64,000 nt of DNA from Pelodera strongyloides (lineage: Eukaryota; Nematoda; Chromadorea; Rhabditida; Rhabditidae). The notes under the pieces are model-generated. The model did no database searches, was not told the origin of the DNA, and saw only the letters and a list, made by a program, of their open reading frames with translations. The stretch lies in contig JAANDG010000066.1 in NCBI GenBank assembly GCA_036852015.1, forward strand, positions 62,001 through 126,000, given 5' to 3'. The translations under genes and the position numbers were made by a program. Below are positions 37,366 through 59,960 of this stretch, piece after piece. Numbering within the stretch: position 1 is the stretch's first letter; each line of letters starts with the position of its first letter.

Positions 37366-39785
37366 TGCAGCGCTCCCCTCCCCGCCGCGCGTCCCCGCAC
37401 CCTTGCGCTCCCCTGCCCGCATGCGTGTTCCCTCGCTCCCCTCCCGCGTTCGCGATCCCTTCTCCGCCCCGCGTTACCCTGCGCTTACCTACTCCCCGCC
37501 CCTAAATGGGCGTTTCACTCGCTCCCCTTCCACCGCCGCCCGTACCAAACAACTGCGCTCCCCTTCTCCGCCGCGCGTACCCCTGCACTCCCCGCTCCCC
37601 GATATCTGTGACCGGCTCCCGACACGGCCGCCCCCGCGCTCCACAGCGCCGCGTTTGCCAGAACCCCCTCCCCTCCGCGCGTTTCCCCCCCGCGCTCCCC
37701 TTCCCCGTCGCGCGTACCCCTGCGCTCCCCATCCACCGATCATTTTTGTGCGCTCGCCCCGCGCCGCGATTTAACCCTGCGCTCCCCTTCCACACAGCGC
37801 GTTTCCCTGCCACCCCCTCGCGGCGTTACCCTTCCCCCCGTCCCCCGCCGCGCGTACCCCTTCGCCCCCCCTACCCCGAGTGTGCGCTCGCCCCCGCCGC
37901 GCGTACTCCGCGCTCCCCTTCCCCACAGCGCGTTTCCCTGCACCCCCTGCGCTCCCATCCCCGCCCCCCCCCCCGCCCGCCCCCCCGCGTGCCTTGCGCT
38001 CCCTCCCCACCGCGAGTTTCCCTCACCCTGGCGCTACCCTTCCCCCGCCCGCGGCTCTGCGCCACCTTCCCCGCGCGCGTTTCCCTCCCCTGCGCTCCCC
38101 TGCCCCGCCGCGTGTACTCTGCGCTCCCCTTCCCCGTCGCGCGTTCCCCTGCGCTCCCCTCGCTCCCACTCCACGCTGCGTGTTCCCCCTCCCTCTCCGC
38201 CGCGCGTTCCCCTGCGCTCCCCTCCCCGCCCGGCGCGTTCCCCACCCCTGCGCTACCCTTCCCCGCCGCGCGTTCCCCACCCCTGCGTTACCCTTCCCCG
38301 TCGCGCGTTCCCTGCGCTCCCCTCCCCGCCGCGCGTTCCCCACCCCTGCGCTCCCCTTCCCATGCTGCGCGTTCCCCACCCCTGCGATCCCCTTCCCATG
38401 CTGCGCGTTCCCCACCCCTGCGATCCCCTTCCCATGCTGCGCGTTCCCCACCCCTGCGATCCCCTTCCCATGCTGCGCGTTCCCCACCCCTGCGTTCCCC
38501 TTCCCGCCGCGCGTTCCCCACCCCCTGCGTGAACCTTCCCGTCGCGGCGTACCCTGCGCCCCCGTCCCCACCCCTGCGCTACCCTTCCCCGCCGCGCGTA
38601 CTCTGCGCTCCCCTTCCCGCCGCGCGTACTCTGCGCTCCCTTTCCCGCCGCGCGTACTCCGCGCTCCCCTTCCCCGCAGCGCGTTAAATCCGCGACTCCA
38701 GCTCCCCGCCGCGAGTACTCTGCGATCCCTTCCCCACCCGCGCTACCCTTCACCGCGGTCCCCCTTCCCGTCGCGCGGACTCTGCGCTCCCGTCCCCGTC
38801 GCGGTTCCCCTGACGCTCACCTCCCCAGGAGAAAGAAAGGATAAAAACAGTAAAACGAGAAGAACAAATAAACAAAACAAAAACCCCAATCAACCAAAAT
38901 ACCCACCCCCCTCACCTCCCCCCCGCGCGTTCCCACACCCCTGCGATCCCCTTCCCATGCTGCGCGTTCCCCACCCCAGCGCTCCCCCTCCCCCCCCACA
39001 CACACACAAAAAAAAAAAAAAAAACCCACCACCCCCCCCACCCCCCGCGCGTAACCCCTGCCGCTCCCCTCCCCTGCCCCGTTACCATTCGCTCCCTTAC
39101 CCAACCGCGCGTTCTCCCTGGCGCCCCCTGCGTCCCTCCCCCGCCGACTTGCGCTCCCCTCCCCGTGCGCGTTCCCCTACGTACCCTCCCAGCCCCCGCG
39201 CGTTCCCACCTTGTGCGTACCCTTCCCCGCCGCGGTGCTCTGCGCTCCCCGTTCCCCGCCCCGCGCGTGACTCTGCGATCCCCTTCCCATGCTGCGCGTT
39301 CCCCTCCCCGCCGCGCGATCCCCTCCCCGCTGCGCGTTCCCCACCCCTGCGCTCCCCCTCCCTCTCCGCCGCGCGTTTCCCTGCGCTCCCCTCGCTCCCC
39401 GCCGCTCGTTCGCGTTCCCCTGCGCTCACCCTCGCTCCCCGCTGCGCGTACCCCTGCGCTCACACTCCCCGATGTGCGCTCGCCCCCCACGGGTACCCTC
39501 CGTCCCCTCCCCACCGCGCTGTTTCCTGCAACCCCTGCGTCCCCTTCCCAACGCGCGTTACTCTTGCGCTTCCCCTTCCCGTCGGCGTTCCCCCTCGCGC
39601 TCTCCTCCCCCGCCGCGCGTCCCCCACCCCTGAGACCCGTACTCGCCGCGCGGACTGCGCTCTACATCCCCGAGTGGCGGTCGCCGCCGCCGCGCGTTCA
39701 CCTCGATTCCCGCTCGCACCTTTTCCGATCCGCCGCGCGCGCTCCCCATGTTTCCCTCCTTGCGCTCACCCTCGCCGCATAACAC
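37366..39785. repeat. C-rich minisatellite, copy 2
   Basis: About 2.4 kb with the same CCCCTGCGCTCCCC and CGCGCGTTCCCC words. Within it a 36-bp unit (core GCGTTCCCCACCCCTGCGAT, then CCCCTTCCCATGCT) is repeated four to five times at about 38335-38490. An A-rich interruption lies at 38825-38905 and a run of A at about 39007-39024. Long ORFs are compositional. Confidence 0.9.
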
Positions 39786-40243
39786 GCCTCGTGATATACA
39801 ATGTCTGTAAACTATTTGATATCCTTCAGAGCATATGGTACTGAAGTAGCATGTGTTAGCCTTGAATCACGTTAAAATTTCCCAAACTAGCTCCCGTTTA
39901 CAACTGGACACGAAAACAAATAAAGCAACTGTTTATTGTCTGAGATGGAAAAACGCCACAATAAATAAAATATGTACAGTTGAAACAAGCTGGGTGGAAG
40001 AGTACATCAAAATGTAAAGCTTCTTGGTGTACAGGTCGAGTAATAATGGCAAACAAGGCACAAAATATGTACCCGAATACACTTAAGAATAGAAGGGATG
40101 AAAAGCTCGTGTAACAGAATTATGAGTCTTAGTTGCAAGAATAGGTTTACTTATTTTTAGCTTAATAGCAATCAATACTAGTACGTAAATCAATAGATAA
40201 TTTCCTAATTGCATAGTCGGCAATCGATAATTGTCTAGTTTTC

Positions 40244-45959
<5,716 letters not shown>

Positions 45960-46008
45960 GTTCACAATTGAGTAGCGTCCAGAGTGTCTGATGCGCCTTA
46001 GTTCACTG

Positions 46009-46016
46009 CTTATATA
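46009..46016 (-). promoter_or_regulatory. TATA box of cathepsin C
   Basis: On the minus strand GATATATAAGC lies 50 bp upstream of the ATG at 45959, leaving room for a short 5' UTR. A TGATAA (GATA-type) word in CAGCTGATAAAC lies further upstream, near 46150. Gut GATA control would suit a digestive protease, but this is inference. Confidence 0.4.
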
Positions 46017-46223
46017 TCACCTATAAGATAGTAGAGAGCAGAGACAATCAGTGAAAGGATCAATCAAGTGATTAATTAGGAGTGAACAGACGGCAAGACG
46101 CTAGACATAATAAACGCAGAGATGGATAGATCAAAGAACAAATGTTTATCAGCTGATGGAGTGGAGATGGCAGGGATACCCAGAGGGGGGACATGTGACC
46201 ACCGGTCAGATCAGTTTAATGAT

Positions 46224-46238
46224 TGAAGAGAGAGAGAG

Positions 46239-46275
<37 letters not shown>
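46224..46275. repeat. GA microsatellite
   Basis: Runs of GAGAGA with GAGGAGAG interruptions. Confidence 0.8.
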
Positions 46276-46277
<2 letters not shown>

Positions 46278-47429
46278 GGGAAATGAGGAAACGAAGGTTT
46301 GACAGAGATACAGACGGTGATATGTAATTGAACTCATTGATGACATCAGCTGATACAGAACGAAATGCAAATGTATGATTATCTTTTGAATTTTTTTGTC
46401 ACAACATTACAACACTGCTGTTGTGGGAAATACAAAAAAATGTACACAAAAATGTATAGATTTTCATATACATAGATAAATTTCGATAAAAATTTCATGC
46501 TTTATGTAGATGAATATGTGAATTTTCCTAAAGAGCACAGAGTAGTAAATGTACGTGAGGTAAACATAAAAAGCTAAATGCAACCTAAGTACTGCAATAG
46601 GTGAGAAACTATCAACAGAAACACGGAGATGCTCGGTGAAAACTAACTCTCCCTGCGCTACATGCTCGCCGCGCACCACCCGACGCCTCTACCTGCGCTG
46701 GTTTCCTCCCGTGCACGTTCCAGATACGCCAGATATTTGCGGCACACCACCCAATAACTTTACCTTCGCTAGAGTTACTCGTGATCATAACTAGTGTTTC
46801 AGTGTTTTCAACTTTTCCCACAGCTCAATCTTTTAATGTTACGCAATTAGAATGACTGACTGAAGTCGCTTGCTTCCTTCCAAAATCGTGATTTTATTGA
46901 ACGGCACCCAAACATTGCTTAGTCACACATGTTGTTATATCAGTTTATCATTGCACAAGAACATGATTTACTGTGACTAAAGCCACTCCAGTAGAAATGT
47001 CTAGTTTAACTTGCGCTTCAAGGTCAATGGTCAAAACAACTTGTGCAATGTAAATGAATGCCTCACCGCTACCGAACCGTACTCTTTACATGTTCATACA
47101 ACCAATATGATAGGAATTAATAATTGTTTATAGATGATACGTAAACAAAATATCTCAAAAGGCAACCATAAGGTTCTGCAACCCTAACAATAAGATACAA
47201 ACCGACAGATATTTAACCGAGGACCTGAGTCTGAGTTCAATAGTATTGTTTAAACCGTCGCGGTCAACGGCGGCTTGAGCTCATATGTCACACTATTTAC
47301 AAGCACGCATGATCTTATGAGCGTTTGGTCTCATATACCTACCCAGCTCTTCCTCCATGCGTCTGTCTCGTTCTCTCTCTCTTTCTTTGTCAAGCTCTAC
47401 CGTAGTTGTACGCTCATGCACCCTTTGTG

Positions 47430-47537
47430 CACTCGTTCCAATGTAACGTTGTACATCAAACTCGTATTTTATGGTGTATAAATAAGCGGAATGTAACGTT
47501 GTACATCAAACTCGTATTTTATGGTGTATAAATAAGC
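47430..47537. repeat. Two-copy tandem repeat of about 49 bp with TATAAATA
   Basis: AATGTAACGTTGTACATCAA...GGTGTATAAATAAGC occurs twice back to back. Each copy has a palindromic AACGTT and a TATAAATA word. Confidence 0.8.
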
Positions 47538-48553
47538 AAAGCATTATGCATTTGCTTCTCTATGATTGCCATGTATGACCTCGTGTTATAACTTAATACC
47601 GCCAAGAATTTTTATACAAACATCTGAATGACTGCTGCCGCCTAAATGACCCCCTTATCGATAAGCTTCTAAGGACATCTCTGATAAGAAGGGTCAACTC
47701 AATTCCTCCAATGTTAACTATCAGCCTTCAAGATCTCGAATTCTGATATCACCGGGTCACTCCTCGAATTAAAAGAGGAAAACAAAGACAGATAACAACA
47801 ACTGGCGGGAAGTACCTCAGAATAGTAAGGCAAACCACGAACTGGGAATAAAATTAAAACTCTTTCTCTCTAGCATAACTTTTGGAAAATTTTCCAGGTC
47901 CCAGGTACCCAAGCTTTACGGTTGGTAGAATTCCGATACTATAAATGCACGCATCTCAAGCAGAATGGAGAATCGACGTGAATATCCATTTGAAATAAAC
48001 ACCATGCGCAGCGATGGCACACTTCTGGCACAAATAGCTCCCACTAAAATGACCTTCCACAACGATTAACTTTGCTATGTATCGTCTTCACATATATAGG
48101 AAACGCAAAATTCAATAAACATTGTACGCAGTCCCTTCAGCTAATCACCGTTCAGAGTATCGATTTCTCATTATAATCAAATAAACTCACAACTACCTCG
48201 CCCTGTATCAAATCATAATCCGAAATATCAAACAAAGACCTTCATCAATAAAACTTTATTATAATAAGTAATAAAAAAAAAAAAAAAAAGGAAAGAAAAA
48301 AAAAAAAAAAAAAAATTTCGTTATCTAAAAAATAAATATACCCGCAAAGTACAGTATACAATAGTAAAACACTTCGAAACTCTCTCTCATAGACACGTTG
48401 AAAAAGGTAAATCCAAGAAAGGATAATAAAGCATATTTTGAAAACAGAACTGTAACCTAATCTAAGAACAATGCGTTCAATTCAAGCAACCATCACAACT
48501 TTGACTTCGCAGTATGACGAACCGGATCGGAGTCGGAATCAAAACAAACACCC

Positions 48554-50923
48554 TCACGAAGACATAGACGCCCTAGCCGCGCTCGACGGAATAAAGTTAT
48601 CGTAGTACATCTTCGTCGCTTCGATCATCATTTCTGGTGTACATTCAGGAACTTGTCCGATCACTTTGGCTGAAAAAAAGGATTAAAATATGTTTATTCG
48701 GTTGTCTCAACGTTACGATGATTACAGGTCTTGCCTTTCGTTCTCAGATATGGATTCAAAAATTAATCACAGAGAAACTGCTGGTTCCTGGCACTAGTTA
48801 GTACCATAGAGAGGGTAGAGATCCTCGTCTGATTAACTTTATTGTTGTACAAGTGCGCACCCTCACAATGGATTCTCACTGCGTATTTCTCAAAATAAAA
48901 TGAATTATTATTATTCAAAGTACCCACCCGGATTTCCCGCGATCAAACAAAATGGCGGAAACACACTATCGGGGGCGACCACAGAATCTGGTAGAACCTA
49001 AATATATTATTACTATTAATAAACATAATACCAATACTAGAACAAAGAAATAGCTACGGTCATCTATCTGGTTCGGATCCCGTTATAAGGGCGCCACAAA
49101 GCTCAAAGCAACAGACAAACCCGTAATGTTTCAAATATTTTATTTAAAAAAAGGATAACGCGGTTCCAATGTTTCTACGTCTACGCAGCCTGCTTTCTTC
49201 AATACCCTCTAACAATATCGTATGCACATGGTATCAACAATTCCAAGCCCATTCAAACCAATTAAACAAACGACTGACGACAGAAACCTGATTGCCTTTT
49301 CGATTTTAGATATGATATACACCCCGTTATATCACTATAATGCACGGAAACAGTGGATGGGGTCTCGCAGTGCAAGTTGGGCCCAGATTAAGCTCCTTCC
49401 CAACGTACATCACAAATTACACCAAATATTTAACAAGCTAACCTGACAACACTCCTTAATCACTGCACTCCGACCAATCACCGCGTTCTTGCCAATATGC
49501 ACGTAGGAGGAGACTTGTACGGCCATCACAATGCAATCCTGAGAAAGGTAATCGATAACACGATGAGAAGGTAAATCAATAAAGTGATAAGCAATGTGAC
49601 ATCAATAGTGACAGATAAGAAAGTATGTCGATCCTCCCAAAAAGGCATAAATCTTACACATAGCCTCTAAGACAGTTTAACTCCCCAATTCAATACACGT
49701 CAACTATGCCTTTGTCATAATCATAATTTAGTCGTTCGTCGGATAATTACGCGGTCTATGTATAGACATGCTTTTCAGATAAATTAACCGCCTGCGAATC
49801 ATAATCAGCAACCTAGAGCATAAAATCTAAACAAATCTCACCTCTTCAATAAACACATGATCTCCAATGTGCATGGGTATGAAGGCGACTCCCTTACTGA
49901 ATCTCTTATAACTCGGTCGTACGATGCTCCGATCTCCCACGATACAGTACTTTCCCATGCGAATCTGGGCCAGATCACCGCGCAGCATACAGTTGTGAAG
50001 GATGCACTGCAACCAATTAACAGTCAAATAAATCTTAAACCTCACCGGTGGGAAGTATGGAACTTCGCCGACCCGGACAGCTACAGTACCCCCCCCCCCC
50101 CTGAGTGATAGCCTAGATATACAAATTGATCATCGATCAGACTCCAAAAATACATCTAGAAAATGGCAACCTTTCCATTCAGCACGACATTCTGACTTCC
50201 AAAGAGCGAGGCCTTCTTGAACACCTAAAAACGAGACCTTTATACCTACACCAGCAACACTGGAGCATACATCTGTCAGAAATGTCATCATAATCAGCAC
50301 ACATAAGCCACGATAGAGGGCTACATACCGTAGACGACTAATCTCCTAATCGTATGAAACTTGTCAACTAGGTTTGACCCTTGACCCAACATAACAGGCT
50401 AAGCTTTCACCCTTAAAGGGTCAGGCCCATTTCAAATGACCCCTATTTTTGATGATTCCATCTGGTTCTCCATGTCAAATATAGTAGGATACGATATTTT
50501 TCTAATTTTCAAGTGCAAAATTCAGGCAGTATTCAGCAATTTGCCATTGCCAGTCATACCCAACTATTTATCGCAGTGGTCACGCCCCTTCGCGCTAATT
50601 GGGCAATATGCTCTATTGGGCGTGGCAATTGTGATATTCGCCAATGAGCGCGAATGGGCGTGCCAACTGCGATAGATAGTTGGGTATGACTGCCCACGGT
50701 AAATTGCTGAATAGTGTGTGAATTTTGAGCTTGAAATATAGAAAAATATTGCATCCTACTATATTTGACATGGAGAATCAGTTGGAATCATCAAAAATAG
50801 GGGTCATTTGAAATGGGCCTGACCTTTTAATAAAAGGAAAGTACTTTCTAGAACACCTACCTTATTCCCTGAATTTGTTTCCACATACTCCTCTTTATTA
50901 TAATTCACCACAGGCAGATCCAT
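48554..50923 (-). CDS. DCTN5: Dynactin subunit 5 (p25), 6 exons
   Basis: Left-handed beta-helix subunit of the dynactin pointed-end complex, helping dynein-dynactin engage cargo. Exons from 5' to 3': about 50857-50923 (MDLPVVNYNKEEYVETNSGN); 50168-50223 (LFGSQNVVLNGK); 49839-50007 (MLRGDLAQIRMGKYCIVGDR, then SYKRFSKGVAFIPMHIGDHV); 49443-49540 (SSYVHIGKNAVIGRSAVIKE); 48927-48997 (VVAPDSVFPPFCLIAGNPG); and 48554-48671 (VPECTPEMMIEATKMYYDNF). The hexapeptide-type repeats and the order match human p25 throughout. All junctions stay in frame. The reading ends SSAARASMSS-stop. The ATG is supported by the conserved YNKxEYxET start. Confidence 0.92.
50413..50830. mobile_element. Foldback element, about 418 bp, in DCTN5 intron 1
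   Basis: Nearly palindromic over its whole length: TTAAAGGGTCAGGCCCATTT at the left and its inverse at the right, with an inner inverted pair around GTCATACCCAACTAT...ATAGTTGGGTATGAC. A second copy in opposite orientation lies at 58825-59238. Non-coding. Confidence 0.85.
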
Positions 50924-51333
50924 TCTGCAACTCAATATATTTTATCATTTGGTATAATATATAATTCCTGGATACTTTCAAATCAGAAGTACAACCATTA
51001 GAGGTACTGTAATCATAGAATATTGTTTTCATATTCGTAAAATACAAATTGTTATTTATTAAATACGATATCTTCGTCGCATAAAACGCACTACGTACAA
51101 ACCAAAACAAAAATTCACAAAATATATAAACACTTTATTAAAACTTAAAAGCATAAAAGCTGATGCTGATATTACAATAAATTAAAAAGGAAGCCTGATC
51201 ACTTGAGAAGCGTTGCAAAAGGTACAATATGTTACAATCCTTTAAAAGAAAAAGAAATTCGGAATGCAGAAATGATAAAACAGTTGATACAAACAGTGAA
51301 ATTCACTCCTACTCTACAAAAAATTTTATATAA

Positions 51334-51453
51334 TTAAAGCGGTATGACACGTGGTTTCTAAACGAATGTTGAACAATTGCACGTACTACATGCAAATGTA
51401 AGTGTCATTCGGTAACCTTCCACGCATCAGAAACCAAGTGACATACCGCTTAA
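51334..51453. mobile_element. Small MITE, TTAAAGCGGTATGACA family
   Basis: About 120 bp with inverted ends TTAAAGCGGTATGACACGTG...CACTTGG-type inverse...ACATACCGCTTAA, both including GGTTTCT. It is distinct from the GCGAAAT family but shares the TTAA-AGCG end. Confidence 0.7.
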
Positions 51454-52101
51454 ACATATCAAAAAGCAGAAGCCAAAATAAATCAATGTTCAAACAGGTC
51501 GATATTTTATGATTAAAACTAGGAGCAACTCTTGATATGAAATGAGCATATAGTAAAAGAAGGCGCTTCAAAGTGTAAGCACAACCAGAGAGAATACACA
51601 TACAAAAGAAAAGAAACAAGAAAAGGAGAATAACTGAACTTTCTTTCACAAACTTAAATAAACACTATGTTTGGTTCACTTTCAAAATGAACATACATAA
51701 ATGCGCGACCAAATCGGGACATGCTTATATCCACACAAAAAAAAATCGGACTTCTCTACGCACATTACACCTTGCGCGAATATAATCAAAGCCATAAAAT
51801 AGCAAAATACAACCTAATAAGACATTATAGACTAGCACTTATGTCGTTATCAGCTATCAGTATCATCAGGCGCGCTCCACCTTTCGCATTTCGAACAATA
51901 ATAAATATATAATTAAAACAAAAAAAAAGTGAATAAGGCAGTCATAAAAGGTAATAAATAACGTACGTACATGTGTAAAGGTGCGGAATATAGCCGGGTC
52001 ATAAGGATAAAGCTGAGTGATGGTCACATGTAAAGAAATGGGCCAAATGGGCATTTGCTTGATTTGGAGATTCAAAAGTCGAATGACCCTACGAGGAGCC
52101 T

Positions 52102-52284
52102 TTAAAGCGAAATAACGGCCGGTATTTGAAACACATCGTGGACAGCTGAATTCTTAAGTATTTATGCAAAGTTGCTAGAATTTATCTCGATTTTTTATTA
52201 TAATTTGTGTTCATTTGCTTGCATAAGCTGCAAAAGAATGTGGTGTACTCGGTGTTTCAGAAACCGGCTGGTATTTCGCTTTAA
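52102..52284. mobile_element. MITE, TTAAAGCGAAAT family, full-length copy
   Basis: 183 bp, the same length as the copy at 8603-8785, with ends TTAAAGCGAAATAACGGCCG and CCGGCTGGTATTTCGCTTTAA. Confidence 0.75.
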
Positions 52285-52542
52285 CCTCGAATCTGATAAA
52301 AAAAAACACTCACTAACAAAACGCGTTCATTTGTAGAGGGTACAGAGAAGATATACAAAAAAGAATCAGTGAGGCGATCAAGGCGTAAAAAAGGTTGAAA
52401 AAAAAATAGCTTACGGTGACTTACGGTAAAGGTACAGTAAAGATAAGCCTTACGTAAACTCTCTTTATTACTTATGGTGACTTACAGACTTACGCTAACG
52501 GTACGGTAAAGATGAGCCTTACTTAAACTCTCCTTATTGTCC

Positions 52543-57688
<5,146 letters not shown>

Positions 57689-58824
57689 TACCTTAAACAA
57701 TGAGTAAAAATACATACACAAAAATATGAAAATAAACGCAATCGAGCAAGGAAAGGGTTCTAACGAAGGCCATACGGAAAAGTATTAGATTAAAGGGAAG
57801 TCGCAATAGGAATACGCCATCAAATACACAATAAACAAAACAAAATAAACAATTACAAAGATTGAATGTTGCAACAAACAAACGAAGACAGCGAGAATGC
57901 AAACAAACAGAAAAATTGACTCATCGCGTGTCACAAATAATGACAAAGTAAATCCGTGTGACCGTACTCAACATTGCACGAACAGGCTAAACATTTCCGG
58001 ACACTACAATTTTCAAATATGTAAATTTCATATTTTTGAAGATTGCTAACTGAAGACTACGTGAGAGTACAAACGACGAAATGTGTTCCTTTAGAAATTT
58101 TGGGAAAACAACTCTGAAAATGTTCACTGGGGTGAATCTTTTTGAAAATGCCTTTGTTAGCGCGATAGCGCTAACATAGTTTGGGTTTTACGTTGTAAAG
58201 TTTGTACCCATTAGACATTGCGAAAAATAATTAACATGGGTTCTTTTTGTGGTACCGGACCTGTAAATATATTAATACATTACTCTCTCTTAAATTACTC
58301 TCTCTCTAGTTGTTTTACTCATCTCGCAACACCTTTGTAATTTCATTGTCAGTCCATACTTACATCATACTATTTACGCGTTTGTTTGTTTTTCATCGTT
58401 TTAAAAAACCGCGTTACACATAGCTTGTATGTCCTGTCAGTTATTACCAAGCGATAATTGCAGAACAAAAATATAGAGTTTACCAATGAAGATTATTAAT
58501 GATGATAGAGGAATAGAAGCAACACAGCACCACGTGTGGGGATTCGCACTGGTTTACTATTATTAGCCTACTTTTTCTTGGAGGCTCCACACTTTCATTT
58601 TTTTATATAATTCTTTACTCAATAATAAAATATAACACGTATACAGTGAAGAAGAAAGAGAAAAATACACACACATTTAATTGCATTTGTAAGTGTAAGC
58701 CTTTCGATGTGTTATAACTTCGTAACAAAGAGCGTTTATTTCATGATAAAAAACCTGTTTCCATTGCTGTACTGGAATTGAAATGTAGAATCAGCTAGCG
58801 GAGGCCCCAATGATAGCTAGTTCC
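57689..58824. other. Upstream region of ARP3
   Basis: AT-rich, no gene recognised. It presumably holds the ARP3 promoter or trans-splice acceptor on the minus strand. Confidence 0.4.
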
Positions 58825-59238
58825 AGGGTCAGGCCCATTTCAAATGACCACTATCTTTGATGATTCCATCTGATTCTCCATGTCAAATATAGTAGGATGC
58901 AATAATTTTCTAATTTTCAAGCGCAAAAATCACTCATTATTCAGCAATTTACCGTGAGCAGTCATACACAGCTATCCATCGCAGTTGGCACGCCCATTCG
59001 CGCTGATTGGCCGATATCGCAGTTGCCACGCCCAATAGAGCATATTGCCCAATTAGCGCGAAGGGGCGTGACAAATGCGATAAATAGTTGGGTATGACTG
59101 GCAGGGGTAAATCGATGAATACTGCGTGAATTTTGCGCTTGAAAATTAGAAAAATATTGCATCCTACTATATTTGACAAGGAGAATCAGATGGAATCATC
59201 AAAAATAGGGGTCATTTGAAATGGGCCTGACCCTTTAA
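58825..59238. mobile_element. Foldback element, second copy (about 414 bp)
   Basis: Same family as 50413-50830, in opposite orientation. GGGTCAGGCCCATTTCAAAT is at the left and its inverse, ending CCCTTTAA, at the right. Confidence 0.85.
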
Positions 59239-59348
59239 GTGTTCTGTGTATATTGTGTCTAGAACATAGACTGTGTGCAGAAAATACACCGTGAAATAGA
59301 CATACTCTTTTATCTTCTGGACCGAAGCCAAGTGCTGGCGCTCTTGTT

Positions 59349-59350
59349 CA

Positions 59351-59441
<91 letters not shown>

Positions 59442-59456
59442 CAAACCCACACACAA
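59349..59456. repeat. (CA)n microsatellite
   Basis: More than 90 bp of CA repeat with two small interruptions. ORFs of His-Thr or Cys-Val repeats here are artefacts. Confidence 0.95.
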
Positions 59457-59960
59457 CTGATGTTAGGAGTAGCAAGTGTTAGAGTAAACAACATAAGTTG
59501 AGAGAAGTGCAATATAACTAAAGAATAGAGAACGACAATAAAAATATTAATCAATTGCTATTAATCAACTTCTCCTCACTACACGATGGTGGACAAAAAA
59601 GTGTAATCGGATCAACATCAGATAAGGACATTGGATATGCAAAATCTGACGTGGTTATCAAGGACAGGCCCAACAACGTGACCCTTCTATTGATATTTGA
59701 TGTTGTTGATTGTGATTTGATTGTGTTACGCTACTATTGTGACTTCTGTGCTATTGAATTATTTCGGTTACTTTATAATATCATGTATAATAATGGTATT
59801 TTTCGATGTATCTACTATTTGTATTCGTAGTTATTTTTAATTTAATTTATGTTCCCCGTAAGTAGTAAAGGACTTGAACCCTTTACTCTGTGGGACCTGG
59901 TTATTATTTTCTCGCTTACCTTGTTATTTTGTACTTGTCGTTTTTATCAATAAACCTTTA
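59457..59960. other. Gene-free spacer
   Basis: AT-rich. Nothing recognisable apart from a 90-codon ORF (59555-59830) with no family features. Confidence 0.35.

Larger units (their letters stand above)
46030..48553. other. Intergenic region between cathepsin C and DCTN5
   Basis: No gene is recognised. It contains a GA-rich tract (46224-46275), a GC-rich patch (46650-46750), a tandem duplication of about 49 bp (47430-47537) and A-rich runs (48271-48316). The last probably lies in the 3' flank of DCTN5. Confidence 0.45.
50924..52542. other. Intergenic region between DCTN5 and ARP3
   Basis: AT-rich, with two MITEs (51334-51453 and 52102-52284) and repeated GTGACTTACGGTAAAG-type words at 52410-52540. 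No gene is seen. Confidence 0.45.

Noticed and set aside
37506..39844. ORF of 654 codons and overlapping long ORFs
   Set aside because: Same cause: low-complexity C-rich repeat in copy 2, open in multiple frames on both strands.
59275..59554. His-Thr and Cys-Val repeat ORFs
   Set aside because: Direct translation of a CA microsatellite.
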